Source of the DNA: Clavibacter sp. A6099 | GTDB taxonomy: Bacteria; Actinomycetota; Actinomycetes; Actinomycetales; Microbacteriaceae | Assembly: GCF_021919125.1 (NCBI RefSeq) | Contig: NZ_CP083439.1 | Location: 1,302,001-1,366,000, forward strand | DNA length: 64,000 bases | Direction: 5' to 3' | Part shown: piece after piece, positions 33,739-41,338 of the stretch | Layout of the letters: each line of letters opens with the position of its first letter | How positions within the stretch are numbered: the first letter of the stretch is position 1 | Program-made: the position numbers and the translations under genes | Notes under the pieces: model-generated | Told to the model about the DNA's origin: nothing | The model's database searches: none | The model's input: only the letters and a program-made list of their open reading frames with translations

Positions 33739-35499
33739 TCAGTCGCGCGGCTTCCGCCCGCGACGCTCGGGGGCCGCACCGCGCTCGGCGGCACGCGGGC
33801 CGCCGCGGTCGGGGCGGATGTCGATCGGGCGGCCGTTGATGACCGTGCTCGCGAGCTTGTCGATCCGGTCCTGCGGCAGACCCGCCGGCAGCTCGACGAG
33901 CGAGAAGTCCGGGCGGATGTCGATGTGGCCGAAGTCCTCGCGGCTGAAGCCGCCCTCGTTGGCGAGCGCGCCGACGATCTGGCGTGGCTCGACGCGGTGG
34001 CGGCGGCCGACGTCGATGCGGTACGTCGCCATGTTGCCGCTGCCGCGCGCAGGACGGGCGCGACGCTCGCCGCGGTCGTCGCCGTCGCGGCCCGGGCGGT
34101 CGTCGCGGCGCTCGCGCTCCACGCGCGGCGGGCGGAGGTCATCGGCCGAGAGGAGGAGCGGGGTGTCGCCCTGCGCCACGATGGCGAGCGCGGCGGCCAC
34201 GTCGGACTCGACGACGTCGTGGTGGTTCACGTAGTGGCCCACGATGTCGCGGAACGCGTCCAGGCGCTCGCGGTCGGCGAGGGCCGCGGTGATCGCGTCG
34301 TCGAAGCGGGAGAGGCGCGTGACGTTGACGTCCTCGGCGCTCGGCATGCGCATCTCGGTGAGCGGCTGGCGCGTGGCCTTCTCGATGGCGGTGAGGAGGC
34401 GGCGCTCGCGCGGCGTGACGAAGCTGATCGCGGCGCCGCTGCGGCCGGCGCGGCCCGTGCGCCCGATGCGGTGGACGTACGACTCGGTGTCGATGGGGAT
34501 GTCGTAGTTGACGACGTGGCTGATCCGGTCGACGTCGAGGCCGCGGGCCGCGACGTCGGTGGCGACGAGGATGTCGAGCTTGCCGGACTTCAGCTGCTCG
34601 ACCGTGCGCTCGCGCTGCGCCTGCGCGACGTCGCCCGAGATGGCGGCCGCCGCGTAGCCGCGGGCGCGGAGCTTCTCGGCGAGCGTCTCCGTCTCGTTCT
34701 TCGTGCGGACGAACACGATCATGCCCTCGAAGTTCTCGGTCTCGAGGATGCGCGTGAGGGCGTCGACCTTCTGCGGGTAGGACACCATCAGGTACCGCTG
34801 CGTGGTGTTCGCGGAGGTCGTGGTCTTGTTCTTGACCGTGATCTCCTCGGGGTCCTGCAGGTACTTGCCCGAGATGCGGCGGATCTGCGCGGGCATGGTC
34901 GCCGAGAACAGCGCGATCTGCTTCGACTTCGGGGTGTCCGCGAGGATCGTCTCCACGTCCTCGGCGAAGCCCATCTTGAGCATCTCGTCGGCCTCGTCGA
35001 GCACGAGGAACTTCAGCTGCGAGAGGTCGAGCGTGCCCTTGTCGAGGTGGTCCATGATCCGGCCGGGGGTGCCGACGACCACGTGCACGCCGCGGCGGAG
35101 CGCGGACAGCTGCACGCCGTAGCCCTGGCCGCCGTAGACGGGCAGCACGTGCACGCCGCGCATGCCCGACGCGTAGCGCTCGAACGCCTCGCACACCTGG
35201 AGGGCGAGCTCGCGGGTGGGCGCGAGCACGAGGGCCTGCGGGGTCTTCTGGGACACGTCGAGGTTGGAGAGGATCGGCAGCGCGAACGCGGCCGTCTTGC
35301 CGGTGCCGGTCTGGGCGACGCCGAGGACGTCGCGGCCGGAGAGGAGGGAGGGGATCGTGGCCGCCTGGATCGCGGAGGGCGTCTCGTAGCCCACGTCCTT
35401 GAGTGCCTTGAGCACCTGGTCGGAGAGACCGAGGTCGCTGAAGGTCGTGCGGGGGGCGGCGTCCGCGTCGGGGGTGGATGCGGTGTCGTCAGTGCTCAT
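33739..35499 (-). CDS. DEAD-box RNA helicase with DbpA-type RNA-binding domain
   Basis: 586 residues. Q-motif F(20)SDLGL...TPSAIQ, Walker A AQTGTGKT (62-69), PTRELALQ, DEADEML, SATMP, ARGLDVDR and HRIGRTGRAGR are all intact. The C-terminal region TYRIDVGRRHRVEPRQIVGA resembles the DbpA/CsdA RNA-binding domain, after an Arg/Asp-rich linker. Expected in ribosome assembly or mRNA unwinding, often cold-induced. The start has no SD but TACCGT 6 nt upstream, so probably leaderless. Confidence 0.95.
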   Translation of the reverse strand: MSTDDTASTPDADAAPRTTFSDLGLSDQVLKALKDVGYETPSAIQAATIPSLLSGRDVLGVAQTGTGKTAAFALPILSNLDVSQKTPQALVLAPTRELALQVCEAFERYASGMRGVHVLPVYGGQGYGVQLSALRRGVHVVVGTPGRIMDHLDKGTLDLSQLKFLVLDEADEMLKMGFAEDVETILADTPKSKQIALFSATMPAQIRRISGKYLQDPEEITVKNKTTTSANTTQRYLMVSYPQKVDALTRILETENFEGMIVFVRTKNETETLAEKLRARGYAAAAISGDVAQAQRERTVEQLKSGKLDILVATDVAARGLDVDRISHVVNYDIPIDTESYVHRIGRTGRAGRSGAAISFVTPRERRLLTAIEKATRQPLTEMRMPSAEDVNVTRLSRFDDAITAALADRERLDAFRDIVGHYVNHHDVVESDVAAALAIVAQGDTPLLLSADDLRPPRVERERRDDRPGRDGDDRGERRARPARGSGNMATYRIDVGRRHRVEPRQIVGALANEGGFSREDFGHIDIRPDFSLVELPAGLPQDRIDKLASTVINGRPIDIRPDRGGPRAAERGAAPERRGRKPRD

Positions 35500-35505
35500 G
35501 CCTCA

Positions 35506-35511
35506 ACGGTA
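35506..35511 (-). promoter_or_regulatory. -10 element TACCGT, leaderless RNA helicase gene
   Basis: Minus-strand TACCGT, 6 nt before the ATG at 35499. Confidence 0.45.
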
Positions 35512-35559
35512 GGGGGTCGGGGGTGCCTCGGGCCCCACCCCGCGCGGATCGGCGGACGG

Positions 35560-36435
35560 TCAGCGCGGCCGGCGCCCGACGTAGGCCGTGCGGGTGCCGC
35601 GGAGGGCGAGGCCGGGGATCCTCGCCAGGGCGTGCGGGCCGCCGTCGTCGAGGAGCGCGTCGAGGGCGGCGCGGTCGTCGGCGTCGAGGCGGTCGGCCGA
35701 CCGGTCGCGGACGCGGGCCAGCCACGCGCGGGCGTAGGGGAGGGTCGCGGCCGCGGCGATCGGATCCGCCGGGTCGGGGTCGATGGGGAAGGTGCGCGTC
35801 GCGACGTCGAGGAGGCCCGCGTCGCGCAGCCACGGCGCCCAGTCCGGGTGCGACGGGCCGCGCGTTCCGCCGTGCGTGACGGCGTCGTCGAGGCGGTCGG
35901 CGAGGCCAGGGCGGCCGAGCGCGGGATCGAGGCGGTCGGGCAGGAAGCGCCGCGGGCCGTCCATCTCGACGACGGCGAGCAGGCCGCCCGGCGCGAGGCC
36001 GTCGTGGACGCGCGCGAGGAGCCGCGCCGGGTCGGCGACCTCGTGCAGCATGAGCGACGCCCACACGAGGTCGGCGGGCGGCAGCGCGGGCCAGCCCGCG
36101 TCGAGGTCGGCGTGGACGGTGCGGATCCGGTCGGCGAGCCCGTCGACGACCGCGCGCTCGGCGACGCGGGCCAGCATGGCGGCGCTCGCGTCGACGGCGT
36201 GCACGTCCGCCCGGTCGAAGCGCCGCGCGAGCGCGACCGTGCCGGTGCCGGTCCCCGCGCCCAGGTCGACGACGACGCGGCCGGCGGTGTCGCGGGCGAG
36301 GCGGCGGACCCAGGCGGTGAGCTCGCGCTGGTGGCCGTGCAGGATCCGGGCGTCGAGGTCGAGCATGCGGGCGAGCGAGGGGGCGGCGGCGCCGTGGCCG
36401 ACGGCATGGTGCGGATGCGGGTGCGGGTGCGTCAT
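35560..36435 (-). CDS. SAM-dependent class I methyltransferase
   Basis: 291 residues. Motif I VVVDLGAGTGTGTVALARRF (about 54-73), then VHAVDASAAML and ADLVWASLMLHEVADPARLL. The first ten residues are a natural His-rich segment (HPHPHPHH). The substrate is unknown. It is divergent from the XRE-cupin regulator with a 47-bp gap, so that regulator is a candidate controller. Confidence 0.88.
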   Translation of the reverse strand: MTHPHPHPHHAVGHGAAAPSLARMLDLDARILHGHQRELTAWVRRLARDTAGRVVVDLGAGTGTGTVALARRFDRADVHAVDASAAMLARVAERAVVDGLADRIRTVHADLDAGWPALPPADLVWASLMLHEVADPARLLARVHDGLAPGGLLAVVEMDGPRRFLPDRLDPALGRPGLADRLDDAVTHGGTRGPSHPDWAPWLRDAGLLDVATRTFPIDPDPADPIAAAATLPYARAWLARVRDRSADRLDADDRAALDALLDDGGPHALARIPGLALRGTRTAYVGRRPR

Positions 36436-36469
36436 GGGTCCAGGCTGGCGCGCTCCTGCCGTACGCGCA

Positions 36470-36475
36470 TACGAT
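36470..36475 (+). promoter_or_regulatory. -10 element TACGAT, leaderless XRE-cupin regulator
   Basis: TACGAT, 7 nt before ATG 36483, in a 47-bp divergent gap. Confidence 0.5.
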
Positions 36476-36482
36476 CTTGCTC

Positions 36483-37112
36483 ATGACGCAAGAGCCCGAT
36501 CTCGACGCCCTCGTCCGCCAGCGCATCCGGAGCCTCCGCGAGGCCCGCGGCTGGTCGCTCGACGTGCTCGCCGCACGGTGCTTCCTGAGTCCGTCGACGC
36601 TCAGCCGCATCGAGACCGGTCACCGGCGCATCGCGCTCGACCAGCTCGTGCCCATCGCCCGGGCCCTCGAGACGTCGCTCGACGCGCTCATGGAGTCGGG
36701 CGACGACGCCGACGTCGTGATCCGCCCGCAGGAGGACGCGCAGGCGGGACGCACGACGTGGATCCTCTCGCGCGGCGGGGGCAGCGGATCGGGCCCGTTC
36801 GTCGCGAAGATGCGCATGACGCCGACGCGGCCCGTCCCGGTGGACCAGCTCGGCGTGCACCCGGGACGCGACTGGTTCACGGTGCTCTCGGGCACGGCCA
36901 GGCTCCAGCTGGGGGAGCGGACGATCCTGGTCGAGGCGGGCGACGCGGCCGAGTTCTCGACCATGGTGCCGCACGCCATCGGCGCGCACCGCGGCGTCGT
37001 CGAGATCCTGACGATCCTCGACCGCGACGGCCAGCGGGCGCACCTGCGGACCACGGGGACGGGTGCCGCCGCGCACGAGGCGCACGCGGGAGGCGACCCG
37101 AGGGAGGGCTAG
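36483..37112 (+). CDS. XRE-family regulator with C-terminal cupin domain
   Basis: 209 residues from ATG 36483; a TTG six bases earlier is less likely given the leaderless promoter. N-terminal HTH_3: IRSLREARGWSLDVLAARCFL followed by SPSTLSRIETGHR. The cupin_2 domain holds HPGRDWFTVLSGTARLQLGE and VPHAIGAHRGVVEIL. Such proteins usually sense a small ligand and control a neighbouring gene, here possibly the divergent methyltransferase. Its TAG stop shares the palindrome CTAG with the convergent gene's stop. Confidence 0.9.
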   Translation: MTQEPDLDALVRQRIRSLREARGWSLDVLAARCFLSPSTLSRIETGHRRIALDQLVPIARALETSLDALMESGDDADVVIRPQEDAQAGRTTWILSRGGGSGSGPFVAKMRMTPTRPVPVDQLGVHPGRDWFTVLSGTARLQLGERTILVEAGDAAEFSTMVPHAIGAHRGVVEILTILDRDGQRAHLRTTGTGAAAHEAHAGGDPREG

Positions 37113-38599
37113 CCCTCGGCCGGCGGCGTCTCGGGCACGGGCTCGACCGGGGTCTCGGGCTCCGGCGGCGCGGGCGGCGTCGTCGGCTCCGGGCTCTCGA
37201 CTGGGGGCTCGGGCGACGGCTCGGGATCCACGGGCGTGGGCGTCGTGGGGTCGGGCGTCGGCACCGTGGGCGGGTCCGTCGTCGGCTGGGGCTGGGGATC
37301 GGGGTCCGCCGGGGTGGTCGGGTCCGGGTTCGAGGGCGAGCCGCCGCCGGTGCCGGGGTTCGACGGCGTTCCGGGATCCGTGCCGCCGCCACCGCTGTTG
37401 CCGCCGCCGGTGCCCGGGGTGAACGTCCCCGTGCCCGGCCGCGTGCCGGGACGCGACGGGATGTTCGGCGCCTTCGGCACGACGGGGAGCGCGATGCGCT
37501 CGGGAGCCGCGGTGGCGAGCGTGAGGGTCACGACCGTGCCGGGCGCGACGCGCGTGCCGGCCGCCGGGTCCTGGCTCGCGACGATGCCGACGTCCTGACG
37601 CACGAACGCGCCGCCGCCCGCGCCCGCGAACGCGATGCCGAAGCCGGACGCGGCGAGCGTGTCGCCGGCGTCGGCCCCGGTCATGCGGGTCACGTCGACC
37701 ATCTCGACCAGGCCGTCCGCGGAGATCGGGAGCGGGTTGGCGGGGTCCGTCGCGTCCGGCACCGGGCGGGAGTCGGAGATCTCGATGGTGTCGGGATCGG
37801 CGACGTCGTCGCTCGGCGTGGGGAGCGTGGCCGCGACCGCGCCGCCCGCGATCAGGACGAGGGCGACGCCGGCCGCGACGCCGCCGGTGGCGCGCGTGCG
37901 GACGCCGGGGATCCAGGCGGCGCCGCTGCGGATCAGCGGGATGAGCCCCGCGACCAGGGCGACCACGCCGAGCGCGATGAGGAGTCCGGGGATCCCGGCG
38001 ATGACGGCTGCGGCGACCACGAGCACCGCGGCGACCGCGAGCGCGGCCCACGGCCAGGTGCTGCGGCCGCGCAGCGCGGGCGCCGTGCCGGCGGCGCGCG
38101 GGGTCGGGGCGGACGCGGCGCTCGTGGCCGGACGCGGCGGCGCGAAGCTGCCGGCCACGGAGGAAGTGCGCGGAGCGGGGGCGCCGAGGGGCGCACCGGT
38201 CGGCGGGGCCACGGGCAGACCTGCGGGAGGGCCGACGGGCGCACCGGTCGGAGGTGCCATCGGGTACCCCGCGGGCGGCGCGACGGGCGCTCCCGTGGGC
38301 GGCGCTAGCGGAGCGCCTGCGGGCCCGGCGTCCACCGAGGCGTCGACGGCGGATCCGACGGGCGGCGCGAGCGGCGCGGACCCGGGCGCGTAGCCCTCGG
38401 GCAGCGGCGACTCGGTGATCAGCTTGGGCTCGGGCGTCGACGACGCGCGGCCCGGGAACACGCGACGGCCGGAGACGAGCTCCGTCCAGCGGGCGCCGTC
38501 CCAGAAGCGCTGGTTGCCCTCGCCGTCGCCGAACCAGCCGGGCTCGTCGGACGACGGGGTGACCGACGTCGGGGAGGCGGGCGGCGGGGTCGACGACAT
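37109..38599 (-). CDS. DUF2510 membrane protein with PASTA-like domain and proline-rich tail
   Basis: 496 residues. DUF2510 motif GWFGDGEGNQRFWDGARW near residues 21-38, then a Pro/Ala/Gly repeat region (APPTGAPVAPPAG-type), three hydrophobic segments (about 175-260), and an outer region with a PASTA-like stretch (MTGADAGDTLAASGFG ... VASQDPAAGTRVAPGTVVTLTL). About 120 residues of PTP/PEP-rich tail follow. ATG has a GAGGAGC SD. PASTA domains often bind peptidoglycan, so a wall-associated role is plausible. Function unknown. Confidence 0.82.
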   Translation of the reverse strand: MSSTPPPASPTSVTPSSDEPGWFGDGEGNQRFWDGARWTELVSGRRVFPGRASSTPEPKLITESPLPEGYAPGSAPLAPPVGSAVDASVDAGPAGAPLAPPTGAPVAPPAGYPMAPPTGAPVGPPAGLPVAPPTGAPLGAPAPRTSSVAGSFAPPRPATSAASAPTPRAAGTAPALRGRSTWPWAALAVAAVLVVAAAVIAGIPGLLIALGVVALVAGLIPLIRSGAAWIPGVRTRATGGVAAGVALVLIAGGAVAATLPTPSDDVADPDTIEISDSRPVPDATDPANPLPISADGLVEMVDVTRMTGADAGDTLAASGFGIAFAGAGGGAFVRQDVGIVASQDPAAGTRVAPGTVVTLTLATAAPERIALPVVPKAPNIPSRPGTRPGTGTFTPGTGGGNSGGGGTDPGTPSNPGTGGGSPSNPDPTTPADPDPQPQPTTDPPTVPTPDPTTPTPVDPEPSPEPPVESPEPTTPPAPPEPETPVEPVPETPPAEG

Positions 38600-38612
38600 G
38601 GTGCTCCTCAGG

Positions 38613-38642
38613 AGAGCGTTCCCCAGGTGGGGGAACTGCTCT
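38613..38642 (-). promoter_or_regulatory. Leader hairpin upstream of the DUF2510 gene
   Basis: The inner arms GTTCCCC (38618-38624) and GGGGAAC (38630-38636) pair around a 5-nt loop, and outer GAGC/GCTC pairs extend the stem past one bulge. It ends only a few nt before the SD. A -10-like TAACCT sits upstream at 38650-38655 on the minus strand, so the hairpin would be near the 5' end of the mRNA. Confidence 0.45.
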
Positions 38643-38738
38643 TCCGCCCAGGTTAGGCGGCGCTCGGGCCGGCCGGGTAGCCCGGGCGCGTCGTCGGGCG
38701 GCAAGCGGCACCCCCAATCAGGGGCGCGGCACGAGCGG

Positions 38739-38957
38739 TCAGGCGGCGAGCGACGCGTCGGCGACCGGGGCGGTGGCGCGCGCCGCGGCGAGGAGCGGCG
38801 CGAGGTCGATCTCGAGGCTGCGCGTGCCGGCGTGGCGGAAGCCGCCGGCGCTGCCCGCGAAGGCCACGCACACGGGATCGCCGGGGAGCGGGCTGGGCGC
38901 GGCGGCCGGGGTCGGCGTGGCGGCGCGGGCGATGCTGGGGGAGACGGACACGGGCAC
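38739..38957 (-). CDS. Small hypothetical protein
   Basis: 72 residues starting with GTG and preceded by a near-perfect SD (AGGAGG, 5 nt spacing), which is rare for spurious ORFs here. Two parts: a Pro/Ala-rich start (ATPTPAAAPSPLPGDP) and a denser end (CVAFAGSAGGFRHAGTRSLEIDLAPLLAAARA). One cysteine. No signal peptide or membrane helix. A GC inverted repeat (38974-38993) lies just upstream. No family recognised. Confidence 0.55.
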   Translation of the reverse strand: MPVSVSPSIARAATPTPAAAPSPLPGDPVCVAFAGSAGGFRHAGTRSLEIDLAPLLAAARATAPVADASLAA

Positions 38958-38973
38958 GGGATCCTCCTGATCT

Positions 38974-38993
38974 CACCGCCCGGGCGGGCGGTG
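38974..38993. repeat. Inverted repeat CACCGCCC-GGGC-GGGCGGTG
   Basis: An 8-bp stem with 4-nt loop between the antiporter stop (39111) and the small gene start (38957), both on the minus strand. Could be a weak terminator for the antiporter or a leader hairpin for the small gene. Confidence 0.4.
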
Positions 38994-39110
38994 CACCCAG
39001 GCTCGCGGACCCGCCGTGCGCGCGCGTCCTCCTGGCGGCCCGCCCGCCTCGTCCCGAGGGGGGAGACGCGGGGCCCGCCCGATCGCGCGACCCGCTCCGG
39101 CGGGTGCCGC

Positions 39111-40640
39111 TCAGCGGGTGTCGTCCGCCTCGCGTCGGCCGAGGGCCACGTCCTCGGCGTCGATCATCCCGAGCACCGCCCGCACGGCGATCTCCGGGTA
39201 CCGCCCCTCCCGCCGGGCGGTCAGCACGGCGTCCCGCTCGGCGTCGATCATGCGGCGCCGTACGCGGTCGTGCGCGAGGCGGTCGGTCGTGGTCTCCGGC
39301 AGCGCATCGTCACCCGGTCCGTCGCGGGTCCCGTCCTCGCGCATCGCCACGGCGCGCGCCGCCAGCCCGGCCTCGCGGGCCTCGTCGAGCAGCCGGTCGC
39401 GGTCGGAGCGTTCCTGGTCGTCGGCGGAGTGCCCGAGCCGGAGACGGCGGATGATCGCGGGGAGCGCGAGCCCGCCCACGAGCGTCCCCGCCACCATCAC
39501 GAAGGCGAGGAACTGCAGCAGCTCGCGCTCCGGCGTCTCCTCGGGCAGGAGGAACGCGGCGGCGAGCGTCACCACCCCGCGGACGCCGGCGGATGACACG
39601 GCCGTGACGGTCCGCCAGCTCCAGGTGCGCGCTCGAAGGCGCGCGGGACCGTGGTCGAACAGGACCTTCGCGAGCGCCACCGAGGCGAAGCGCGCCGCGG
39701 CGAGCACCCCGAGCAGCAGGATCGACAGCCCGGCGATCCGCCACCCGTCGAGGCTCGACTCGGGCAGCCCCCGCACGATGCCGGCGAGGCTCAGCCCGAT
39801 GAGGAGGAACACCGCGTTCTCGAGCAGGAACTGGATCGTGCGCCAGTTCACCGACTCGGCGATGCGCGCCTCGGGCGACTGGATGAGCGGCGAGCGGTAG
39901 CCGAGCACGAGCCCCGCCGCGACCACCGCGAGCACGCCGGATCCGCCGAGCTCCTGCGCCGGGATGAAGGCGACGTAGGGGATCGCCAGCGACAGGCTCG
40001 TGTCGAGCACGGCGGACCGCAGGAACCGCCGCACCGCGGAGAAGAGGAACGCGACCGCGAGGCCGATGGCGACGCCCACCAGCACGGCGACGAGGAAGCC
40101 GCCCGCGACGTCGACCGGGTGCACGATGCCGACGATCGCGGCGATGGCCGTGTTGAGCGCGACCAGGGCGGTGGCGTCGTTGAGGAGGCTCTCGGTCTCC
40201 AGGATCGACATCACGCGCCGGGGGAGCCTCACGCGCCCCGCGACGGCCGAGACCGCGACCGCGTCCGTCGGCGCGACGACGGCGCCGAGCGCGAGCGCCG
40301 CCGCGAGGCCGACCGCCGGCACGAGCGCCCACAGCGCCAGCCCGAACGCGAGCAGCGTGAACACGACGACGCCCACGGAGAGCACGACGATGCTGTCGCG
40401 CCGGGCGCGGATGTCGGCGAGCGGCGTGCGGATCGCGGCCGCGAAGAGCAGGGGCGGCAGCAGCCCGTAGAGCACCGCGTCCGGCTCGATCTCGATCTGC
40501 GGCACCCCCGGCACGAACGACAGCGCGGCCCCGACCGCGACCAGCGCGACGGGCGCCGACCAGCCCACGCGCCCGGCGAGGCCGGAGACCGTGACCGTCA
40601 CGACGACGAAGGAGACGACCCAGGCGATGATCTCGGGCAT
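39111..40640 (-). CDS. CPA1-type Na+/H+ antiporter
   Basis: 509 residues, 11-12 hydrophobic helices. Family motifs: YGLLPPLLFAAAIRTPL (amiloride-type motif), GAVVAPTDAVAVSAVAG with the ion-binding PTD, ETESLLNDATALVALN, and RTVTAVSSAGVRGVVTLAAA. The C-terminal 100 residues are charged and cytosolic (RLRLGHSADDQERSDRDR). Expected to exchange Na+ or K+ for H+ for pH and salt control. The upstream spacer carries a G-quadruplex-type run. Confidence 0.93.
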   Translation of the reverse strand: MPEIIAWVVSFVVVTVTVSGLAGRVGWSAPVALVAVGAALSFVPGVPQIEIEPDAVLYGLLPPLLFAAAIRTPLADIRARRDSIVVLSVGVVVFTLLAFGLALWALVPAVGLAAALALGAVVAPTDAVAVSAVAGRVRLPRRVMSILETESLLNDATALVALNTAIAAIVGIVHPVDVAGGFLVAVLVGVAIGLAVAFLFSAVRRFLRSAVLDTSLSLAIPYVAFIPAQELGGSGVLAVVAAGLVLGYRSPLIQSPEARIAESVNWRTIQFLLENAVFLLIGLSLAGIVRGLPESSLDGWRIAGLSILLLGVLAAARFASVALAKVLFDHGPARLRARTWSWRTVTAVSSAGVRGVVTLAAAFLLPEETPERELLQFLAFVMVAGTLVGGLALPAIIRRLRLGHSADDQERSDRDRLLDEAREAGLAARAVAMREDGTRDGPGDDALPETTTDRLAHDRVRRRMIDAERDAVLTARREGRYPEIAVRAVLGMIDAEDVALGRREADDTR

Positions 40641-40657
40641 GCGCGGCTTCCGGTCGA

Positions 40658-40676
40658 GGGCGGGTGGGCGGGCGGG
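40658..40676 (+). repeat. G-quadruplex-forming run upstream of the antiporter gene
   Basis: Five GGG tracts separated by single bases (GGGCGGGTGGGCGGGCGGG), with further GGG tracts to 40700. This is the canonical pattern for a stable parallel quadruplex. It is on the template strand 18 bp upstream of the antiporter start, in the 74-bp gap after the MhqD-like gene. Confidence 0.6.
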
Positions 40677-40714
40677 ACGGCGGGCGGGTCGGGGACGGGG
40701 CCGGCCTGGCGCGG

Positions 40715-41338
40715 TCAGCCGATGCGGATCCGCGCGCGGGCCGCGTCGAGGTCGCGCGCGTCGAGCCCGTGCCCGCCCGGTCGCACGTGGGAGGTCGCGT
40801 CGGCACCGCGGGCGACGGCCTCCCGCACGGTCCGCTCCACGTCGGCGAGCGGCGCCATGGCGTCGGCGTCGCCGTTGAGGAGCGTGATCCGCGTGCCGGC
40901 CAGGTCGGCGGCCGGCGCCCGGTCGCCGAGGGGCCAGCGCGCGGAGAAGGCGATGGTCTCGGGCAGCGCGGCCGGGTGCAGCAGCGTGGTGGCCAGCGCC
41001 ATGTTCGCCCCGTTCGAGAATCCGACCGCGAGGATCACGCGCTCGTCGAGAGCGTAGGCCGACCGGGCCTCTGCGACCAGGTCGGCGAGATCGGCCGCGC
41101 GGGCGATCACGTCGTCCACGTCGAAGACGCCCTCAGCATGGCGGCGGAACCAGCGGGCGGCGGATCCCTCGCGCACGCTCCCGCGCGGAGCGAGCACGGG
41201 CTGCCCGGGCGCCACGAGCCGGGCGAGCTCGAGGCCCTGCCGCTCGTCGGCGCCCGTGCCGTGGAGGCCGAGGATCACGGGGCCGGTGTCGGCGCCCGGC
41301 TGGAACACGTGGGGCGTCGCGTCGAGGAGCGCGCTCAC
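40715..41338 (-). CDS. MhqD-like carboxylesterase (alpha/beta hydrolase)
   Basis: 207 residues of the phospholipase/carboxylesterase type: ILGLHGTGADERQ, AVGFSNGANMA (Ser nucleophile), LLNGDADAMAPL (Asp) and RPGGHGLDA (His). In Bacillus, mhqO (ring-cleaving dioxygenase) and mhqD (esterase) act together in quinone/catechol resistance. Here the same two families overlap by 4 bp in the same order. The homology call is firm; the quinone role is inferred from the pair. Confidence 0.87.
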   Translation of the reverse strand: MSALLDATPHVFQPGADTGPVILGLHGTGADERQGLELARLVAPGQPVLAPRGSVREGSAARWFRRHAEGVFDVDDVIARAADLADLVAEARSAYALDERVILAVGFSNGANMALATTLLHPAALPETIAFSARWPLGDRAPAADLAGTRITLLNGDADAMAPLADVERTVREAVARGADATSHVRPGGHGLDARDLDAARARIRIG

